A DNA stretch of 64,000 nt from Paenibacillus sp. JJ-100 (lineage in GTDB: Bacteria > Bacillota > Bacilli > Paenibacillales > Paenibacillaceae), in NCBI RefSeq assembly GCF_948329825.1, contig NZ_CAOJCM010000001.1, forward strand, positions 1,054,001-1,118,000, read 5' to 3'. Positions within the stretch are counted from its first letter, which is position 1, and each line of letters begins with the position of its first letter. Position numbers and translations under genes: made by a program. The notes under the pieces were generated by a model. That model searched no databases. It saw nothing but the letters and a program-made list of their open reading frames with translations, and was not told where the DNA came from. Below are positions 57,857 to 64,000 of this stretch, piece by piece.

Positions 57857-58607
57857 GTTGCAGAAATTCGGTTTTACACAATATGAAAGTCAGGTTTATG
57901 AAGCTATACTTGCTCAGGATGAGCCACTGGATGCTACTACGATCGTGAACGCGTCCAATGTGCCAAAGGCTAAAATTTATGAAGTGCTCAATCGCATGAT
58001 TGATAAAGGTATCGTGTTAACAACGATGGATGGCAAGAAAAAACTGTATATGGCGGTAGATCTCCAAACGGTTATTCATAAGATCAAGCTTGATTTTGAG
58101 AAGGATATTGAATCGTTGAAAGAGTATAAAATCAAACGTACATTTACCGATGAGCACATCTGGACTTTAAAGGACGAGTCATCCATCGCCTCGAATATTG
58201 AGCAGTTGATTAAAGAGGCAGATTCGTCTATTCTTTTTCTGGCCTGGAACGAACGAATGGAGAGATACCGTGGTTTGTTGGAGCAGAAGGAGGAGCAAGG
58301 TGTGTATGTGGAAGTGCTTGCTGTCGGTGGTTTGGAAAGCTCTCTAAGCCGCATATATTCACTCATTCCACTGCTCGATGCACCAGAACCATCACAGCTC
58401 GTGATTGTGGATCATACGTATTTGCTGTTCGCTGGTCTGGAGAACGATTCCTGGAAAGCGATCAAGACGATGTCTAAACCGATCGTTAAAGCGATGACTG
58501 ATTATTTCTATCATGATGTGGCCCTGACACAGATCACAAAAAAATATGGGGAGCAACTTTTGCAAGATGAAGAAATAGAGCGTTTGCTCACGAGGTTGAT
58601 CTATTAA
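57855..58607 (+). CDS. TrmB-family transcriptional regulator
   Basis: A 250-residue regulator. The N-terminal winged helix (about 1-75; FGFTQYESQVYEAIL, SNVPKAKIYEVLNRMIDKG) is that of TrmB. A coiled linker follows, then a PLD-like C-terminal sensor (about 110-250; SSILFLAWNERMERYRGLL). Relatives sense sugars or aromatics. The ribosome site is weak (GGGATG, 15 bases away). The MFS gene 134 bases downstream is the probable target, although a terminator separates them. Confidence 0.82.
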   Translation: MLQKFGFTQYESQVYEAILAQDEPLDATTIVNASNVPKAKIYEVLNRMIDKGIVLTTMDGKKKLYMAVDLQTVIHKIKLDFEKDIESLKEYKIKRTFTDEHIWTLKDESSIASNIEQLIKEADSSILFLAWNERMERYRGLLEQKEEQGVYVEVLAVGGLESSLSRIYSLIPLLDAPEPSQLVIVDHTYLLFAGLENDSWKAIKTMSKPIVKAMTDYFYHDVALTQITKKYGEQLLQDEEIERLLTRLIY

Positions 58608-58608
58608 G

Positions 58609-58637
58609 AAACTATTCTTTCGAAGAATAGTTTTTTT
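58609..58637 (+). terminator. Terminator of the TrmB-like gene
   Basis: AAACTATTCTT pairs with AAGAATAGTTT over a 3-base loop, followed by a T-run. Confidence 0.85.
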
Positions 58638-58697
58638 ATGCTCTTGAAAATAGTGTGAAATAACATTGAAATTTTTCATTGAACTTTTTTTCTGAAT

Positions 58698-58721
58698 AAG
58701 TTACTATCGTAGTTGTAACTT
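58698..58721. promoter_or_regulatory. Operator-like palindrome ahead of the MFS gene
   Basis: AAGTTAC (58698-58704) and GTAACTT (58715-58721) are perfect arms with 10 bases between. It touches the ribosome binding site, so a bound protein would block expression. GTTAC...GTAAC dyads are known from HxlR-type sites; the TrmB-like regulator next door is the local candidate. Confidence 0.5.
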
Positions 58722-58740
58722 GCAAGGAGGATATGTAACG

Positions 58741-59904
58741 ATGAATAAAAAAGTATATGTTTTGACCATTGCTGCTTTCGTGGTCGGAACGGTTGAATTA
58801 ATTTTAGGTGGTATATTGGACCTGATTGCCACAGATCTTCATCTTTCCTTGGCGAAAGCCGGGTACTTGATTTCAATTTTTTCACTGGTATATGCAGTTT
58901 CTGCGCCGATCCTGCTCAATCTGACAGCCCGATTTGAGCGTAAAAAGGTCTACATGGCTTCGTTACTTGTATTTTTGATTAGCAACTTGATCTCTGCATT
59001 TAGCGTTAACTTTTACATGCTGATGGCAGGACGCATGCTTGGAGCTGCTACAGGTTCCCTTATTTTTGTGCTGTCTTTGACGCTGGCCTCTCGTATCGTT
59101 AAACCTGAGTATAAAGGTCGCGCAGTAGGTACAATTACGATGGGAGGTAGTGCATCACTGATTCTCGGTGTACCTATTGGTATCTATGTGGGTAACGCCC
59201 TTGGATGGCGTGAAGTATTTATGTTGATTGCCATACTGACTGTATTGGTGATGGTGGCGATCGGTTTTGCCATGGACCGTGTACAGCCTGCACCCGCAGT
59301 GAGTCTGAAAAATCAGCTAAAAGCACTATGGAATCCAAAAATGCTGGCCATTCACACCACGACACTGCTTGTACTTGCAGGACATTTAACGTTATACGCC
59401 TACTTCACACCATTTCTACAGGAGACCATTGGTGCGAGTGCAACGGCGATCACCCTGATCTATATGATGTTTGGGCTTGCGGCTGTTGCAGGTGGAGGGA
59501 TTGGTGGAGTATTGTCCGATCGGTTGCATCCTGCCAAAGCCATTGTCATCGTGCTGATTCCGTTTATTATCAGTATGGCTGTTATCCCTTTCAGTACCGG
59601 ATTGCCTCTGATTGCTTTTCTGCTGTTGTTAAGTATCTGGGGGGCCCTCAGCTGGACCGTTACACCCGTGCAGAATAGCCTGATTATCAAGACTGCACCT
59701 GAAACATCTGAAATTCTGATTAGCACCAACTCCGGTATTGCTCACGCGGGTATTGCGCTGGGAACTTATATTGGTGGGCTTGTAATTGATCATTCATCGA
59801 TTATGAACACTGGCTGGGTCGGCTCTATCCTTGTGTGTGCCGGACTCGGTACTGCAGTTCTCGCCATTAGTATGAAAGAAAAACATGCTCATGCCGTTGC
59901 CTAA
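58741..59904 (+). CDS. DHA1-type MFS efflux transporter
   Basis: A 387-residue 12-helix transporter. It opens with TIAAFVVGTVELILGGIL and has loop 2-3 APILLNLTARFERKKVYM, close to the PbuE/AraJ/chloramphenicol-efflux group (motif GRMLGAATGSLIFVL, then GTITMGGSASLILGVPIG as motif C). These pumps export purines, sugars or drugs. ATG 58741 follows AAGGAGG; a TTG frame start at 58720 overlaps the site itself. A palindrome overlaps its leader. Terminated separately. Confidence 0.87.
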   Translation: MNKKVYVLTIAAFVVGTVELILGGILDLIATDLHLSLAKAGYLISIFSLVYAVSAPILLNLTARFERKKVYMASLLVFLISNLISAFSVNFYMLMAGRMLGAATGSLIFVLSLTLASRIVKPEYKGRAVGTITMGGSASLILGVPIGIYVGNALGWREVFMLIAILTVLVMVAIGFAMDRVQPAPAVSLKNQLKALWNPKMLAIHTTTLLVLAGHLTLYAYFTPFLQETIGASATAITLIYMMFGLAAVAGGGIGGVLSDRLHPAKAIVIVLIPFIISMAVIPFSTGLPLIAFLLLLSIWGALSWTVTPVQNSLIIKTAPETSEILISTNSGIAHAGIALGTYIGGLVIDHSSIMNTGWVGSILVCAGLGTAVLAISMKEKHAHAVA

Positions 59905-59944
59905 CGGTAACGTCTGCCTGATAAAGTTCGCCTTGTTTATATAA

Positions 59945-59990
59945 GACCTTTGCATTTCCACTGTTATCATGGAAGTGCAGAGGTTTTTTT
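59945..59990 (+). terminator. Terminator of the MFS gene
   Basis: GACCTTTGCATTTCCA pairs with TGGAAGTGCAGAGGT (two mismatches), followed by seven T. Confidence 0.82.
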
Positions 59991-60151
59991 ATAACTCTAA
60001 CGAGTGTTATCTGAAAAATAGAACAGGTACATACGGTGCTAAAGGAGTTGCTTTTCCGGCGTGAATTCATATAATTTAGTATATAATTAAAACAGTTTTA
60101 AAAAGTATAATAATATATGGTCGTACCTGAATGAATTTACGAAGTGCGCAT

Positions 60152-60196
60152 AATAAAACAAGGATGCCACGACGTTGAACTGTTGCGGCATCCTTG
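60152..60196 (-). terminator. Terminator of the second phospho-beta-glucosidase
   Basis: CAAGGATGCC (60159-60168) pairs with GGCATCCTTG (60187-60196). On the minus strand TTTTATT follows. Confidence 0.78.
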
Positions 60197-60238
60197 ATAC
60201 ATTTTACCTTGATAAGGTTATATGTTACACCTTGAAAC

Positions 60239-61708
<1,470 letters not shown>

Positions 61709-61742
61709 CTAGCGTTCATACATATTCTCTTTCAAAAAAAGC

Positions 61743-61767
61743 TTACACGTTGTAACGGGTTACACGT
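61743..61767. promoter_or_regulatory. Operator-like repeats between GH1 and LacI-type genes
   Basis: TTACACGT occurs at 61743-61750 and 61760-61767, and TGTAACGGGTTACA (61751-61764) is an inverted repeat. It is the best candidate site for the adjacent LacI-family regulator. Confidence 0.55.
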
Positions 61768-61839
61768 CAAGTTTTACTTTTCAATCAAGAGATTAGACAT
61801 ATTATAATTGGCATTTATCCGCAGGAAAGGAGTGAAGGG

Positions 61840-62808
61840 ATGTCTAAATTTGATGAGATTATGAAACGTTCTGGCTATTCACGAGCCACAGTATCCCGGG
61901 TAATCAACCGGTCGCGACATGTTAGTGATGAAGCGAGACGAATTATCACCGATATTATGAATGAACTGGATTATATACCGAATCGAAACGCAGTCTCCTT
62001 GTCCACTGGACAGACAAAACAGATCGGTATTGTCACTGCGATGATCGATGAGCTAAGTTTGACTTTTATTAACCAATTCATGGATACCGCGATGGACTAT
62101 GGATTTCAGACCATTGTGTACATGTCTCGCAGTGACAAACAAATTGAGCTGCAGGCTTTCGAAGATCTGCGGAGTAAACGTGTGGATGGTCTGCTAATTG
62201 TGACTTGCGTTAATGATCCAATTGAGTTAAAAGCATACATGCAATATGGACCGATCGTATCATGGCAGCGAATGGGGAACGACGAAATTCCCTCCATTGC
62301 GATGGATCAGGCTCAAGGATACCGATTGGCGTTGGACCATCTGGTGTCAAAGGGCTACACACGTATTGCCAATATCTTTGGCAGAAAAAGCAGTCTGAAT
62401 ACGAGAAGTCGCCGCGAAGCGTATGAGACGTTCATGTCTAGCAAGGGATTGCCTGTGTGGCGTGAAGCTTATCAATATTCTGTATTCACTTCTTCCGATG
62501 GGGAAGTAGCCATGCGCCGAATGCTTGAAGCAGGCGAGATGCCGCAAGCGGTGCTTTGTTCTAACGATTACGCGGCGATCGGTATATTGAGTGAGGCGCG
62601 CAGACAACATATAAGGGTTCCCGAGCAGCTCGCAATTGTTGGTTTTGATGATATCGAGTTGTCTCGTGTGCTCGAACTAACGACGATTCATAATCCAATT
62701 GCTGAACAAGCCAAGCAGGCATTTTATCATTTGTGGAAAGTGCTGGGGAAGGAAGAGCTTCCGACAGAATCACTGGAGTACCATTTCATTGAACGATCAA
62801 CGACTTGA
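61840..62808 (+). CDS. LacI-family regulator of the second phospho-glucosidase
   Basis: A 322-residue repressor with N-terminal HTH (FDEIMKRSGYSRATVSRVIN, residues 4-23), hinge YIPNRNAVSLS and a ligand domain ending IVGFDDIELS ... TTIHNP, all typical. It opens KFDEIMKRSGYS in place of the common DIAKLAGVS, a variant of the first helix. GAAAGGAGTGAAGG precedes the ATG. It is divergent from the GH1 gene. The effector is likely a phosphorylated beta-glucoside or cellobiose derivative. Confidence 0.88.
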   Translation: MSKFDEIMKRSGYSRATVSRVINRSRHVSDEARRIITDIMNELDYIPNRNAVSLSTGQTKQIGIVTAMIDELSLTFINQFMDTAMDYGFQTIVYMSRSDKQIELQAFEDLRSKRVDGLLIVTCVNDPIELKAYMQYGPIVSWQRMGNDEIPSIAMDQAQGYRLALDHLVSKGYTRIANIFGRKSSLNTRSRREAYETFMSSKGLPVWREAYQYSVFTSSDGEVAMRRMLEAGEMPQAVLCSNDYAAIGILSEARRQHIRVPEQLAIVGFDDIELSRVLELTTIHNPIAEQAKQAFYHLWKVLGKEELPTESLEYHFIERSTT

Positions 62809-62960
62809 GGAAGTATAACATGAGATGTGGTGAATGTTAGGGAGTTGTCGAGCTGAATGGAGCTGGGTCGATAAGGTTCGTATTTGTTCCAGCTCATTTC
62901 AATAATTATTCAAATTTGAAGTAAGTGTAAATGGATCGAATGCCTTATACTGAATAAGAG

Positions 62961-63000
62961 CTTACACACGTTGTATCAGCAAGTAATACAACGTTGTACA
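62961..63000. promoter_or_regulatory. Second operator-like palindrome behind the LacI gene
   Basis: ACGTTGTA (62968-62975) and TACAACGT (62987-62994) are perfect arms with 11 bases between. The left part (GCTTACACACGTTGTA) resembles the site at 61741 (GCTTACACGTTGTA), so the same LacI protein may bind here and control the DUF3817 gene. Confidence 0.48.
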
Positions 63001-63061
63001 GCATCATGAATTAAGTTACATATTTCACAAACAATCTTGCGGAAAGGTGAGAGCGAGCGGA

Positions 63062-63355
63062 ATGAACACGGTCACAGGTCGATTCAGAATTGCGGGCATA
63101 TGGGAGGGGATTTCTCTTCTGCTGCTTGTTTTTATTGCAATGCCATTAAAGTATTTTGCCGATATCTCGTCAGCTGTAGCTGTACTGGGAATGATTCATG
63201 GTATTTTATTTCCATTGTATCTCATTGCACTGGTACATCTGGGCATCGTCAGAAAATGGAAGGTATCGCTATGGCTGATGGGTTTTTTGGCGGGTCTGCT
63301 TCCTTTTGGAACATTTGTATTCGAGTCTTATCTCAAAAAAAGAGATTGGCAATAA
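63062..63355 (+). CDS. DUF3817 small membrane protein
   Basis: A 97-residue protein with three hydrophobic helices and the DUF3817 look: FRIAGIWEGISLLLLVFIAM, PLKYFADI, MIHGILFPLYLIALVHLG, ending in FVFESYLKKRDW. ATG 63062 has AAAGGTGAGAG upstream; GTG 63047 would start within the site. Function unknown. Confidence 0.8.
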   Translation: MNTVTGRFRIAGIWEGISLLLLVFIAMPLKYFADISSAVAVLGMIHGILFPLYLIALVHLGIVRKWKVSLWLMGFLAGLLPFGTFVFESYLKKRDWQ

Positions 63356-63380
63356 ACGCACGATAGCGCGTGATAGCACC

Positions 63381-63470
63381 AACTAACGTTTAATTAACGT
63401 TAAGTAACCTCGGCTAACGGTACCGAAGACGAACTAACGTTAACTATCGCAAACTAAAACTAAGTAACGT
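63381..63470. repeat. Helically phased TAAC repeat
   Basis: TAAC begins at 63384, 63395, 63405, 63415, 63435 and 63465 (also 63441), so most copies are 10, 11 or a multiple of 10 bases apart and face one side of the helix. Several are part of AACGTTA. It lies between the DUF3817 stop and a terminator, with no ORF. Meaning unknown. Confidence 0.5.
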
Positions 63471-63471
63471 A

Positions 63472-63506
63472 AGCAACCTCCTGTATGAATACAGAAGGTT
63501 GTTTTT
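63472..63506 (+). terminator. Terminator of the DUF3817 transcript
   Basis: GCAACCTCCTGTAT pairs with ATACAGAAGGTTGT, followed by a T-run. Confidence 0.82.
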
Positions 63507-63582
63507 GTATAGGCGTTCGTTTCAGGATCTCGTACAACATTATGTATGTCTAGGTGTGCCAGCATGAAGCACTGAATCATTA

Positions 63583-63717
63583 TTAGGGTTTAACTGTGCC
63601 GGTTTGTCGATCCGATAGAACACCATACTCATGGTCTGACGGTGCAGCCGATGCGAAAGCAGAGAAAGATGAGACAACAAACAGAGCAGCAAGTAGCAGG
63701 AGCGTCTTCTTAGTCAT
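63583..63717 (-). CDS. 44-residue secreted peptide, Phr-like in form
   Basis: From ATG 63717 on the minus strand, behind a strong GGAGGTGA site, a 44-residue protein is read. It has a textbook Sec signal (MTKKTLLLLAALFVVSS, cleavage after ASA or so) and leaves about 20 residues, ending DRQTGTVKP. Size and layout match Phr-type pre-pheromones of Bacillales, but no Rap-type TPR receptor gene is in the window, and similar layout also fits small secreted peptides of other kinds. Function unknown; AraC-type gene upstream on the same strand. Confidence 0.62.
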   Translation of the reverse strand: MTKKTLLLLAALFVVSSFSAFASAAPSDHEYGVLSDRQTGTVKP

Positions 63718-63802
63718 ATTTTCACCTCCGTATTTCAAAAATGCGTTACACATCCATTTTAATCCATAATTGAAACTTGTGGGATGTTATTGAGAAATAA
63801 TT

Positions 63803-64000
63803 TTATTGATTTTTTGTTGCAAAGTTAACAGTCATCTGCTTCCGATATTCCGTCGGATTCAAACCAGTATGTTTCTTGAACTGTCTTGAAAAATAATAGG
63901 AATCGTTGAATCCAAGATGATCAGCAATCTGGGTCATCGCAAGGGAGGTGTGACTTAGCATCTCCTTGGCCTTGTCAATTTTTCTGCTGGTCAGGTATTG
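63803..64000 (-). CDS. AraC-family regulator, C-terminal end only
   Basis: The minus frame is open to the right edge and gives 65 residues: the last AraC-type HTH (MLSHTSLAMTQIADHLGFND, then YFSRQFKKHTGLNPTEYRK) and the tail. The N-terminus lies outside the window. It is on the same strand as the secreted peptide gene but 85 bases upstream of it. Probably a sugar-responsive regulator like others of this group, but ligand unknown. Confidence 0.85.
   Translation of the reverse strand, partial: QYLTSRKIDKAKEMLSHTSLAMTQIADHLGFNDSYYFSRQFKKHTGLNPTEYRKQMTVNFATKNQ

Noticed and set aside
63381-63470. TAAC repeat as a CRISPR array
   Set aside because: Units are only 4-8 bases, spacers are not uniform unique sequence, and no cas gene is present.

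Overview
The window looks like a chromosomal segment of a Paenibacillus-like, spore-forming Firmicute. I infer this from moderate GC, strong Bacillus-type ribosome binding sites (AGGAGG), TTG and GTG starts, catabolite response elements, LicT-type antitermination, T-box control, YesM/YesN sugar-sensing kinases with LplB/LplC-type permeases, and a DUF4023 miniprotein. No rRNA, tRNA, CRISPR array, phage or insertion sequence was recognised.

Left part (1-12.6 kb): the tail of a ribonuclease J gene is followed by a sucrose module (LacI-type repressor, GH32 sucrose-6-phosphate hydrolase, IIBCA permease) with two GAACCGGTTC operators. A manganese catalase and an amidohydrolase come next. Then comes a beta-glucoside module: 6-phospho-beta-glucosidase, LicT/BglG antiterminator and IIBCA permease. 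Each of these three genes has its own antiterminator/terminator leader, so one regulator appears to control three transcripts including its own. A perfect cre overlaps the antiterminator promoter.

Middle part (12.7-42 kb): mostly small regulator-plus-target pairs. These are AraC/SDR, MerR/aldo-keto reductase, SgrR-like/MFS and TetR/DHA2 efflux. A biotin uptake set (BioY, EcfA, fused EcfA-EcfT) lies around a BirA-like operator. A T-box with a probable lysine specifier precedes an archaeal-type asd. There is also an 800-residue protein that ends in an IspA-like prenyl synthase domain, a heterodimeric ABC exporter behind a long leader with tiny ORFs and a terminator, heme o synthase, a thioredoxin-reductase-like flavoprotein without a clear NADPH motif, and a metallo-hydrolase. 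At about 41.9 kb a LysE exporter and an XRE/cupin regulator meet head to head, both without N-termini, which looks like a deletion scar.

Right part (42-64 kb): an arabinan region (secreted GH43 arabinanase divergent from a 1246-residue GH51 arabinofuranosidase without a signal peptide), a 5'-truncated KtrB-type potassium transporter, and a YesMN-controlled sugar ABC importer without its own ATPase. Then follow a TrmB-type regulator with an MFS pump, a second GH1 phospho-glucosidase divergent from a LacI regulator, a DUF3817 membrane protein, a helically phased TAAC repeat, a 44-residue secreted peptide, and the C-terminal end of an AraC regulator cut by the window edge.

The genes mostly serve plant-sugar uptake and breakdown (sucrose, beta-glucosides, arabinan), with efflux pumps and stress functions between. 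The least explained items are the prenyl-synthase fusion, the ABC exporter leader with its 30-residue peptide, the two truncation scars, and several miniproteins.
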